Shown here: piece by piece, positions 18,419 to 25,322 of the stretch
How positions within the stretch are numbered: position 1 is the stretch's first letter
How the letters are laid out: each line of letters opens with the position of its first letter
Assembly (NCBI RefSeq): GCF_000092045.1
Contig: NC_007765.1
Location: forward strand, 310,001 to 374,000
Length of the DNA: 64,000 nucleotides
Reading direction: 5' to 3'
Source of the DNA: Rhizobium etli CFN 42
GTDB taxonomy: Bacteria > Pseudomonadota > Alphaproteobacteria > Rhizobiales > Rhizobiaceae
Notes under the pieces: model-generated
Told to the model about the DNA's origin: nothing
Seen by the model: only the letters and a program-made list of their open reading frames with translations
Database searches by the model: none
Program-made: the position numbers and the translations under genes

Positions 18419-19711
18419 ATGGCCGAGTTCAGGATCGCGCAGGATCTCATCGCGACAGAAAACGACAAGCGGGCTGCGGCCTTGAAAGCCGAATATGAGG
18501 CATTGGGCGCGACGCTTGCGCGCCGTGGCGTCGACATCGAAGCGATCACCCGCAAGGTTTCCGAATTCTTCGTCGCTGTTCCCTCCTGGGGCGTGGGCAC
18601 CGGCGGCACGCGTTTTGCCCGTTTCCCCGGCACGGGCGAGCCGCGCGGCATCTTCGACAAGCTCGACGACTGCGCCGTCATCAACCAGCTGACGCAGGCG
18701 ACGCCGAATGTCTCGCTGCATATTCCCTGGGACAAGGCGGATGCCAAGGAATTGAAGGCCAAGGGCGATGCGCTCGGCCTCGGTTTCGATGCGATGAATT
18801 CGAACACCTTTTCCGATGCCCCGGGGCAGGCTCATTCCTACAAATACGGCTCTCTCAGCCACACCGACGCGGCAACACGCGCGCAGGCGGTCGAGCACAA
18901 TCTCGAATGCATCGAGATCGGCAAGGCAATCGGCTCCAAGGCTTTGACAGTCTGGATCGGCGACGGTTCGAACTTCCCCGGCCAGAGCAATTTCACCAGG
19001 GCCTTCGAGCGTTACCTCGCCTCGATGGCTGACATTTACAAGGCGCTGCCCGACGATTGGAAGCTCTTCACCGAGCACAAGATGTACGAGCCTGCCTTCT
19101 ATTCGACAATCGTGCAGGATTGGGGCACCAACTACTTGATTGCCCAGACGCTCGGCCCCAAGGCCCATTGCCTCGTCGATCTCGGCCATCATGCGCCGAA
19201 CACCAATATCGAGATGATCGTCGCTCGCCTGATCCAGTTCGGCAAGCTCGGCGGTTTCCATTTCAACGATTCGAAATATGGCGATGACGATCTCGATGCC
19301 GGCGTGATCGATCCCTACCGGCTGTTCCTCGTCTTCAATGAGCTAGTCGATGCCGAGCAGCGCGGCGTCAACGACTTCAACCCCGCCCACATGATCGACC
19401 AGTCGCACAATGTCACCGATCCGATCGAGAGCCTGATCAACAGCGCCAACGAAATCCGCCGCGCCTATGCGCAGGCGCTGATCGTCGACCGCAAGGCGCT
19501 CGAGGGCTATCAGCAGGACAATGACGCGCTGATGGCGTCGGAAACGCTGAAGCGGGCCTATCGCGCTGATGTCGAGCCGATCCTCGCCGAAGCCCGGCGC
19601 AGGGCCGGCGGCGCGATCGATCCGGTCGCCGCCTACCGCGCCAGCGGCTACCGCAAAAAGGTGGCCGCCGAGCGTCCGGCGTCCGTTGCCGGCGGCGGCG
19701 GCATCATCTGA
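18419..19711 (+). CDS. rhaI: L-rhamnose isomerase (rhizobial type)
   Basis: This 430-residue enzyme converts L-rhamnose to L-rhamnulose. It belongs to the xylose-isomerase-like TIM-barrel type found in Pseudomonas and rhizobia, not the E. coli RhaA type. Metal-ligand segments visible include LFTEHKMYEPAFYS, LVDLGHHAPNTNIEM and FHFNDSKYGDDDLDAG. The frame is open from 18398, but ATG 18419 follows GGGAGGAAAGA and gives the expected length. It shares a transcript with rhaD despite the repeat element between them. Confidence 0.92.
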   Translation: MAEFRIAQDLIATENDKRAAALKAEYEALGATLARRGVDIEAITRKVSEFFVAVPSWGVGTGGTRFARFPGTGEPRGIFDKLDDCAVINQLTQATPNVSLHIPWDKADAKELKAKGDALGLGFDAMNSNTFSDAPGQAHSYKYGSLSHTDAATRAQAVEHNLECIEIGKAIGSKALTVWIGDGSNFPGQSNFTRAFERYLASMADIYKALPDDWKLFTEHKMYEPAFYSTIVQDWGTNYLIAQTLGPKAHCLVDLGHHAPNTNIEMIVARLIQFGKLGGFHFNDSKYGDDDLDAGVIDPYRLFLVFNELVDAEQRGVNDFNPAHMIDQSHNVTDPIESLINSANEIRRAYAQALIVDRKALEGYQQDNDALMASETLKRAYRADVEPILAEARRRAGGAIDPVAAYRASGYRKKVAAERPASVAGGGGII

Positions 19712-19737
19712 GCTGCCGGGCTGAATAAAGTGTGGTC

Positions 19738-19767
19738 GCCGGCAGCGCGGGGTGAAACGCTGCCGGC
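19738..19767. terminator. Hairpin between convergent rhaI and the decarboxylase-family gene
   Basis: GCCGGCAGCG, ten bases, CGCTGCCGGC is a perfect 10-bp stem in the 65-base gap between two converging genes. Neither side has a good T-run, so it may end transcription only weakly or act as a 3' stabiliser for both mRNAs. Confidence 0.5.
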
Positions 19768-19776
19768 AATCGCCGC

Positions 19777-20235
19777 TCATGGTTTCCAGGCGCCGGCGAT
19801 CTGACGGGTTGCGATGTTCAACCGGTTCCAGACATTGATATTGGCGATAGCGATGACGAGAGCCGCAAGGCTCCGGCCGTCATAGTGCCGAGTTGCCTCG
19901 TCCCAGATCTGGTCAGGCACGGGGTCGGCGCGGTCGCTGGTGCGGGTCACCGCCTCGGTCAAGGCGAGGGCGGCGCGTTCAGCCTCGCTATAATAGGGGG
20001 CGTCGCGCCAGCCAGCGACGGCAAAGAGCCGCTCATCCGTTTCGCCGTGTTTGCGGGCAACGCGCCAATGACCATCAATGCAAACGCTGCAGCCGTTGAT
20101 CTGGCTGGCGCGCAGATTGACGAGTTCGAGCAGCTTTGGCGAAAGGCCTGTTTCGGTCGGCACCTTGCTGAGTGCATTGAGCGCCTGCATGGCTTCTGGA
20201 AGCACGAGGGCGGGATTTCCCATTCTCTCCTGCAT
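19777..20235 (-). CDS. Carboxymuconolactone decarboxylase / AhpD-like protein (ECF41 partner)
   Basis: This 152-residue protein has the AhpD-like redox motif CSVCIDGHWRVARKHGE, with a CxxC pair and conserved His near residues 60-70. Such proteins act as alkylhydroperoxidases or decarboxylases. The open frame starts at 20286, but ATG 20235 has AAGGAG at seven bases and gives the family length. It is divergent from an ECF41-like sigma factor. Carboxymuconolactone decarboxylases are one of the conserved partner (COE) families of ECF41 sigma genes. A matching promoter faces it at 20316-20342. Confidence 0.88.
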   Translation of the reverse strand: MQERMGNPALVLPEAMQALNALSKVPTETGLSPKLLELVNLRASQINGCSVCIDGHWRVARKHGETDERLFAVAGWRDAPYYSEAERAALALTEAVTRTSDRADPVPDQIWDEATRHYDGRSLAALVIAIANINVWNRLNIATRQIAGAWKP

Positions 20236-20280
20236 GATATGTCTCCTTGATACGTTTAGGGTGCGACGATCCGCCGGTGC

Positions 20281-20307
20281 TGTCACACCGGCCCGGTTTC
20301 ATTCGTC
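20281..20307 (+). promoter_or_regulatory. Predicted ECF41-type promoter for the sigma factor gene
   Basis: TGTCACA (20281-20287), a 16-base spacer, and CGTC (20304-20307) match the promoter pattern I recall for ECF41 sigma factors. The sigma gene ATG is at 20344, leaving about 30 bases of leader. It suggests autoregulation. Confidence 0.7.
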
Positions 20308-20315
20308 ATTGATTT

Positions 20316-20342
20316 GACGGAACGCAGCGGAGGAATGTGACA
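20316..20342 (-). promoter_or_regulatory. Predicted ECF41-type promoter for the AhpD-like gene
   Basis: Read on the minus strand, TGTCACA (20342-20336), a 16-base spacer, and CGTC (20319-20316) form an exact mirror of the plus-strand promoter. The two -10 boxes are 8 bases apart and the promoters face each other. The two RNA polymerase complexes could therefore not bind at once, and the transcripts would diverge after passing through each other's promoter. Confidence 0.7.
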
Positions 20343-20343
20343 G

Positions 20344-21213
20344 ATGAACGAGAATAACTGGCTGGCCGATCAATTCGAGGCGAATCGGGCGCATCTGAAG
20401 GCGGCCGCCTATCGCATGCTCGGCTCGCGCAGCGAGGCTGAAGACGCCGTTCAGGAGGCCTGGCTGCGGCTCACCCGCGTGGATAGGACCGACGTCGGCA
20501 ATCTCGGCGGCTGGCTGACGACGGTGGTGGCGCGCATCTGCCTCGATATGCTGCGTGCCCGCAAGACCCGACGCGAGGAGCCCCTGGAGACATCAGTCCA
20601 TGCAGCGATCGCCGATCCGGCCAAGGATCCGGAACGCGACGCCGCCTTCGCCGATTCGGTGGGCGTGGCGTTGCTCGTCGTGTTGCAGACGCTGGCGCCG
20701 GCCGAACGGGTTGCCTTCGTGCTGCACGACATGTTCGATCTTCCCTTCGACGAAATCGCGCCGATTATCGGCCGGTCATCCGCCGCCGCCCGTCAGCTCG
20801 CGAGCCGTGCCCGCCGCCGGGTGCAGGGCGGGGACGAGACGCCGGATGTCGATCTCGGCCGCAAGCGAACGATTGCGGAGGACTTTCTGAGGGCTTCGCG
20901 CAACGGCGATCTGCAGGCGCTGATTGCCGTGCTCGCCCCCGATGTCGTGTTTCGGCTGGATGCGACGGCGGCGCGTTTCGGCGCCTTCGGCGAAAGGCGC
21001 GGCGCATCCGAAGTGGCGAAATTGTTCAAGGGCCGGGCGCAGGCGGCAGAAATCGCCATCGTCGATGGCGAGCTTGGCTTCGTCGTGCGCATCGCGGGTC
21101 AGACCCGCGTCGTGGTGGCGTTTACTTTCGCCGACGACAGGATTGCAGCAATCGAAGCCATCGCCGATCCCGACCATCTCGAACAGCTTGAATACTCAAT
21201 CCTGCGGGATTGA
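20344..21213 (+). CDS. ECF41/SigJ-like RNA polymerase sigma factor with C-terminal SnoaL-like domain
   Basis: This 289-residue extracytoplasmic-function sigma factor directs RNA polymerase to a small regulon. Region 2 is at about residues 10-75 (AAYRMLGSRSEAEDAVQEAW) and region 4 at about 110-165 (LPFDEIAPIIGRSSAAARQL). A SnoaL/NTF2-like extension covers about 175-289 and ends near DPDHL, where ECF41 members usually have a conserved NPDKL-like motif. In ECF41 the fused extension controls activity in place of an anti-sigma factor. I do not see the WLPEP linker motif of classical ECF41, so it may be a divergent member. Confidence 0.88.
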   Translation: MNENNWLADQFEANRAHLKAAAYRMLGSRSEAEDAVQEAWLRLTRVDRTDVGNLGGWLTTVVARICLDMLRARKTRREEPLETSVHAAIADPAKDPERDAAFADSVGVALLVVLQTLAPAERVAFVLHDMFDLPFDEIAPIIGRSSAAARQLASRARRRVQGGDETPDVDLGRKRTIAEDFLRASRNGDLQALIAVLAPDVVFRLDATAARFGAFGERRGASEVAKLFKGRAQAAEIAIVDGELGFVVRIAGQTRVVVAFTFADDRIAAIEAIADPDHLEQLEYSILRD

Positions 21214-21309
21214 AATCGCTGCCAAAATTTCTCGCTGCTTGACGGCGAGCGCGGTTCAGAGCCAGCGCGCTGCCGCCGTTGCCGTGCGGCTAGCAGTGCT
21301 TCATTTCCC

Positions 21310-21337
21310 TTGACAGCAGTCTCGTCGGCTTTATTCT
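21310..21337 (+). promoter_or_regulatory. Predicted promoter of the amidohydrolase gene with an IclR-region-like motif
   Basis: TTGACA at 21310-21315 and TATTCT at 21332-21337 (16-base spacer) lie about 45 bases before the ATG at 21381. Just downstream, CATAACTATGG (21357-21367) matches CATTACTATGG upstream of the IclR gene (24253-24263) in 10 of 11 positions. This hints that the IclR protein controls both. Confidence 0.45.
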
Positions 21338-21380
21338 ATTATAAGGATTTATATCGCATAACTATGGAATTTACGAGAAT

Positions 21381-22595
21381 ATGATCATGTCGGCCGGCCG
21401 GACGAATAAGCCGCTTCTCCTCACCAATGTCAGGCCGATGGCCTTCGGTGCGGGCGCATCCGAGGGGGCGATCGACATTCTCGTCAATGCCGACGGCCGC
21501 ATCGCCCGGATCGGTCCGTCGCTTCCGGCCTCTGAAGATGTGGCACGCATCGACGGCAAGGGTGCCTTCATTTCGCCGGGCTGGGTCGATCTGCACGTAC
21601 ACATCTGGCATGGCGGCACCGATATCTCCATCCGCCCCTCCGAATGCGGTGTCGAGCGCGGCGTCACCACCCTAGTCGACGCCGGTTCGGCCGGCGAGGC
21701 GAATTTCCATGGCTTCCGCGAATATATCATCGAGCCCTCACGCGAGCGCATCAAGGCCTTCCTGAACCTCGGCTCGATCGGCCTCGTCGCCTGCAACCGC
21801 GTCGCCGAGCTCAGGGATATCAGGGATATCGATCTCGACCGGATCCTCGAAGTCTATGCCGAAAACAGCGAACACATCATCGGCATCAAGGTGCGCGCCA
21901 GCCATGTCATCACCGGCTCCTGGGGCGTCACTCCCGTCAAGCTCGGCAAGAAGATCTCCAAGATCCTGAAAGTGCCGATGATGGTCCATGTCGGCGAACC
22001 GCCGGCGCTTTATGACGAGGTGCTCGAAATTCTCGGCCCCGGTGACGTCGTCACCCACTGCTTCAACGGTAAGGCCGGTTCGAGCATCATGGAGGACGAG
22101 GATCTCTTCAATCTCGCCGAGCGCTGCGCCTCCGAAGGCATCCGCCTCGACATCGGCCATGGCGGCGCCTCCTTCTCCTTCAAGGTCGCCGAAGCGGCGA
22201 TCGCGCGCGGGCTTCTGCCGTTCTCGATCTCGACCGACCTGCACGGCCATTCGATGAACTTTCCGGTCTGGGACCTGGCGACGACGATGTCGAAGCTGCT
22301 GAGCGTCGGCATGCCCTTCGACAAGGTCGTGGAAGCCGTCACCCATGCACCGGCCTCGGTCATCAAACTGCCGATGGAAGACCGGCTTTCCGTCGGCGCG
22401 CTAGCCGAATTCACGATTTTCGACCTGGTCGACTCCGAGCTCGAAGCGACGGACTCAAACGGCGACGTCTCGGTCCTCAAAAAGCTGTTCGAGCCGCGCT
22501 ATGCCGTGATCGGCGCCGATGCCTTCGCCGCCAGCCGCTACGTGCCGCGGGCGCGCAAACTCGTGCGGCATAGCCATGGTTATTCCTACCGCTAA
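21381..22595 (+). CDS. Amidohydrolase/deacetylase family metallohydrolase (COG3964-like)
   Basis: This 404-residue protein belongs to the amidohydrolase superfamily, which cleaves amide or ester bonds with one or two metals. The strand-1 metal motif is LHVHIWHGG near residue 73. A Lys in GIKVRASH is the likely carboxylated ligand. Further ligands lie in MVHVGEPP, VTHCFNGK and STDLHGHS. It resembles Agrobacterium Atu3266, for which ester hydrolysis (acetyl-mandelate type) has been reported, to my recollection. The natural substrate is unknown. It is monocistronic, facing the toxin gene. Confidence 0.82.
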   Translation: MIMSAGRTNKPLLLTNVRPMAFGAGASEGAIDILVNADGRIARIGPSLPASEDVARIDGKGAFISPGWVDLHVHIWHGGTDISIRPSECGVERGVTTLVDAGSAGEANFHGFREYIIEPSRERIKAFLNLGSIGLVACNRVAELRDIRDIDLDRILEVYAENSEHIIGIKVRASHVITGSWGVTPVKLGKKISKILKVPMMVHVGEPPALYDEVLEILGPGDVVTHCFNGKAGSSIMEDEDLFNLAERCASEGIRLDIGHGGASFSFKVAEAAIARGLLPFSISTDLHGHSMNFPVWDLATTMSKLLSVGMPFDKVVEAVTHAPASVIKLPMEDRLSVGALAEFTIFDLVDSELEATDSNGDVSVLKKLFEPRYAVIGADAFAASRYVPRARKLVRHSHGYSYR

Positions 22596-22616
22596 GGATA
22601 TACGGCGCCAGATTGA

Positions 22617-23063
22617 TCAGAAATCCGTCCGAAAGGCATGAGGTGTTTGGTGGTTCCAGGGATTTACGACAGTAAGTCCCGCGGCTTCAAAAGGGCTGAC
22701 GTCACGTGTTGCGACCATAAACCCCTTCGAAGAAGCGATGGCGGCGATATATCCGTCCGGAGTTGGAAATCCTTTGCCGCCCGCACGAGCCCTGATGGCA
22801 AGATCGGCATAATGTCGGGCCGCTTCCGCGTCGAACGACAACACGCGAGCCCGGAACAGTTCGAGTACGCCGCCGAGTGTTTCTGTTAGAGCCGTCTTGC
22901 GCCGACCGTCCGGCAGCGCGCCGATGCCAAACAGCAGCTCGGCCAACGTCACACTCGACAAATACAAGGTCTCGGCGACCTGCTCGTTCAGCCATGACCG
23001 CACAGCCGAATGAGGGGTTGGTTTCATCGCCTCGGAAAGAACGTTCGTATCGAGAACGATCAT
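22617..23063 (-). CDS. vapC: PIN-domain toxin, VapC/FitB type
   Basis: This 148-residue predicted ribonuclease toxin begins MIVLDTNVLSEAMKP, the first acidic cluster of the PIN fold. It continues with SSVTLAELLFGIGALPDG (second acidic residue) and TPDGYIAAIASSKGFMVATRD (third and fourth acidic residues). It would cleave RNA when freed from its antitoxin. Its ATG overlaps the antitoxin stop by four bases. The pair lies between the amidohydrolase gene and the IclR gene. Confidence 0.88.
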   Translation of the reverse strand: MIVLDTNVLSEAMKPTPHSAVRSWLNEQVAETLYLSSVTLAELLFGIGALPDGRRKTALTETLGGVLELFRARVLSFDAEAARHYADLAIRARAGGKGFPTPDGYIAAIASSKGFMVATRDVSPFEAAGLTVVNPWNHQTPHAFRTDF

Positions 23064-23314
23064 TCAAACCTCAATGGCTCCGCCGGCGCCCTATCGCGCA
23101 GCTGGTCGAGCCCTTCGAAATCAGCATTGGACAGCCCTGACTGTCGACCGATTTCGGCCAAGGCATCCCCCATGCGGATACGTTGCTCGGGTTTCACCGC
23201 ATTTTCCAGGATGTCACGGACCTCCGCCTCGGTGCTGCGGCCGTGTATCGCCGCGCGCAGACGCAACGCGCGATGCACCTCATCGGGCACATTTCGAACT
23301 GTCAGAATGGCCAT
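23060..23314 (-). CDS. vapB: FitA/VapB-type ribbon-helix-helix antitoxin
   Basis: This 84-residue protein starts MAILTVRNVPDEVHRALRLR, a ribbon-helix-helix DNA-binding region of the FitA type. A C-terminal arm should occupy the toxin active site. The ATG at 23314 has GGAG seven bases upstream; a TTG two codons earlier is less likely. It would bind the toxin and repress its own promoter in the 70-base gap behind the IclR gene stop. Confidence 0.85.
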   Translation of the reverse strand: MAILTVRNVPDEVHRALRLRAAIHGRSTEAEVRDILENAVKPEQRIRMGDALAEIGRQSGLSNADFEGLDQLRDRAPAEPLRFE

Positions 23315-23384
23315 AGTCAAACTCCGAACATGCTGTCAATGCCAGCAATATAGCCATTGTGCAGTCATGTCGCAATCAGGAACG

Positions 23385-24224
23385 CTAGCGGTTGCGCCAA
23401 CCCATCAGTTTTTCGATCCGCTCCGCCGAATTCCGCACATGCGCGGTATAATGGTTTTCGTCGGAGAAGGCCTTCTGCTCCGGCAGTACGATTGAGATGG
23501 TCGCGACGCATTGGCCGTCGCGATCGCAGATCGGCGAGGCGATGCAGGCGACCGCATAATCGGATTCACCCGCCTGGATCGACAGGCGCGACTCGAAGGC
23601 TTTGCCGGCCGCTTCGGACAGCGTGCGCGGATCGATCTCGGCGCGGCCGGTCGGTGACGAGCGGGCACAGCGTTTGAAAAGCTCAATGCGCTCTTCCTCG
23701 GGCAGGTGGCCGACGAGCAGCCGGCCCGAGGCCGTCCAGTTGAGCGGCACCCGGGTGCCGACGCGCGACGCCACCTGGAAGTGGCTCGGGCCATCGGCCA
23801 TGGCAAGCACCAGCATGTGATCGCCGTCGCGGCCGCAGACCTGCACGGTTTCGCCGGCCTGGCGACAGAGATCGTGCATTTCGTGGGTGGCGATGCTCAT
23901 AAAATCCAGTGATCGCGCATAGGCGAGACCATAATGATAAAGCCGCGCACCGAGCCAGATCGTGCCGTCCGCCTGGCGAGTCAGCATATTCTTTTCAACG
24001 AGGTCGTCGACGATGACGTAGACGGTCGATAGCGGCGCCTTCACCGCCTTGGCGATGGCATAGACACCGGCCGGCGATCCTGTCTCATAGAGATGATCGA
24101 TCACCTGGAGCGCGCGGTCGATGCCGCTGACGCGGGCGCGCCGCGCGCCCTTGCCGCCGGCTTCGGCGGCCAGGCTCTCATCTTCGGAGTAAACTGCGGG
24201 CGATGTCTTTCCGTCCAATTCCAT
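23385..24224 (-). CDS. IclR-family transcriptional regulator
   Basis: This 279-residue regulator has an N-terminal winged helix (SGIDRALQVIDHL through APLSTVYVIVDDLVEKNML) and the IclR effector-binding domain (LDFMSIATHEMHDLC, LPEEERIELF). ATG 24224 is preceded by GAGGTGC; in-frame codons at 24233 and 24248 lack a ribosome site. It is divergent from the SDR gene. An imperfect palindrome at 24245-24263 directly upstream is a candidate operator. A similar half-site precedes the amidohydrolase gene 1.7 kb away, on the other side of the toxin-antitoxin pair. Confidence 0.87.
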   Translation of the reverse strand: MELDGKTSPAVYSEDESLAAEAGGKGARRARVSGIDRALQVIDHLYETGSPAGVYAIAKAVKAPLSTVYVIVDDLVEKNMLTRQADGTIWLGARLYHYGLAYARSLDFMSIATHEMHDLCRQAGETVQVCGRDGDHMLVLAMADGPSHFQVASRVGTRVPLNWTASGRLLVGHLPEEERIELFKRCARSSPTGRAEIDPRTLSEAAGKAFESRLSIQAGESDYAVACIASPICDRDGQCVATISIVLPEQKAFSDENHYTAHVRNSAERIEKLMGWRNR

Positions 24225-24244
24225 GCACCTCATGAACACTGCAA

Positions 24245-24263
24245 CCATATTACATTACTATGG
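24245..24263. promoter_or_regulatory. Imperfect palindrome upstream of the IclR-family gene
   Basis: CCATATTACATTACTATGG: outer arms CCATA and TATGG are perfect, and extending to eight bases gives one mismatch (CCATATTA against CCATAGTA). It lies 20 bases upstream of the regulator ATG, where an autoregulatory operator would be expected. Confidence 0.45.
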
Positions 24264-24374
24264 TACAGCGGTCGCTGTGGCAAATCGCAAGATCTTACCG
24301 ATGATCACGGGGGACGAATCTCGTGGGAACAACCAGCCGCAGCCTGAGTTTGTCCCTCAACTCAGGAGGCTATA

Positions 24375-25232
24375 ATGGCGAATTATCCGACACCCCCCTT
24401 TCCATCCCAGAAGCAACCTATGCCGGGTTTTACCGCCCAGATGGATCCGGTTCCCGACCATGGCGAAAAAACCTATCGCGGATCCGAGCGGCTCAAAGGC
24501 AAGCGGGCAATCATTACCGGCGGCGATAGCGGCATCGGCCGGGCTGTAGCGATCGCCTATGCTCGGGAGGGCGCCGATATTTTGATTTCATATCTCGACG
24601 AGGATGAGGATGCCGACGAGACGAAGCGGCTCGTCGAACAGGCCGGGCGCAAGGCCGTGCTCGTCAGCGGCGATATCCAGGATCCGGCGCATTGCAGGCA
24701 GATCGTCGAGACGGCCGTCCAGGAATTCGGCGGCATCGACATTCTCGTCAACAATGCCGCCCATCAGGCCAGTTTCAAGAGCATCGACGAGATCAGCGAC
24801 GAGGAATGGGAGCTGACTTTCAAGGTCAATATTCACGCAATGTTTTACCTGACCAAGGCAGCCGTCCCGCATATGAAACCCGGCAGTTCCATCATCAATA
24901 CGGCGTCGATCAACGCCGACAATCCAAATCCGACACTGCTCGCCTATGCGACGACCAAGGGGGCAATCCAGAATTTCACCGCCGGCCTGGCCCAGCTTCT
25001 AGCTGAGAAGGGCATTCGCGCCAATGCCGTGGCGCCGGGGCCGATCTGGACGCCGCTCATTCCCTCGACGCTGCCCGAAGACAGTGTCAGCAATTTCGGC
25101 AAGCAGGTGCCGATGAAGAGGCCCGGTCAGCCGGCCGAACTGGCCACCGCCTATGTCATGCTGGCCGATTCCTTGTCGAGCTATGTCTCCGGCACGACAA
25201 TCGCGGTCACAGGTGGCAAGCCGATCCTTTGA
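24375..25232 (+). CDS. SDR-family NAD(P)-dependent oxidoreductase (YghA/general stress type)
   Basis: This 285-residue short-chain dehydrogenase has the longer N-terminal arm (YPTPPFPSQKQPMPG) seen in the YghA/YhdF group. The nucleotide motif is ITGGDSGIGRAVA near residue 49 and NNAA near 126. The catalytic set is Ser in TASINADNP, 13 residues before Tyr in YATTK. AGGAGG stands seven bases before the ATG. Members are often stress-induced; the substrate is unknown. It is convergent with the oxoprolinase gene and divergent from the IclR gene. Confidence 0.88.
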   Translation: MANYPTPPFPSQKQPMPGFTAQMDPVPDHGEKTYRGSERLKGKRAIITGGDSGIGRAVAIAYAREGADILISYLDEDEDADETKRLVEQAGRKAVLVSGDIQDPAHCRQIVETAVQEFGGIDILVNNAAHQASFKSIDEISDEEWELTFKVNIHAMFYLTKAAVPHMKPGSSIINTASINADNPNPTLLAYATTKGAIQNFTAGLAQLLAEKGIRANAVAPGPIWTPLIPSTLPEDSVSNFGKQVPMKRPGQPAELATAYVMLADSLSSYVSGTTIAVTGGKPIL

Positions 25233-25322
25233 TGCATGTCGCCCGGAACTGGTTCCGGGATGAAGGCATGCATGAAAACAAGGAACTGAAGCGCGTAATC
25301 ACGATCTGGTAGGATGGGCGCT

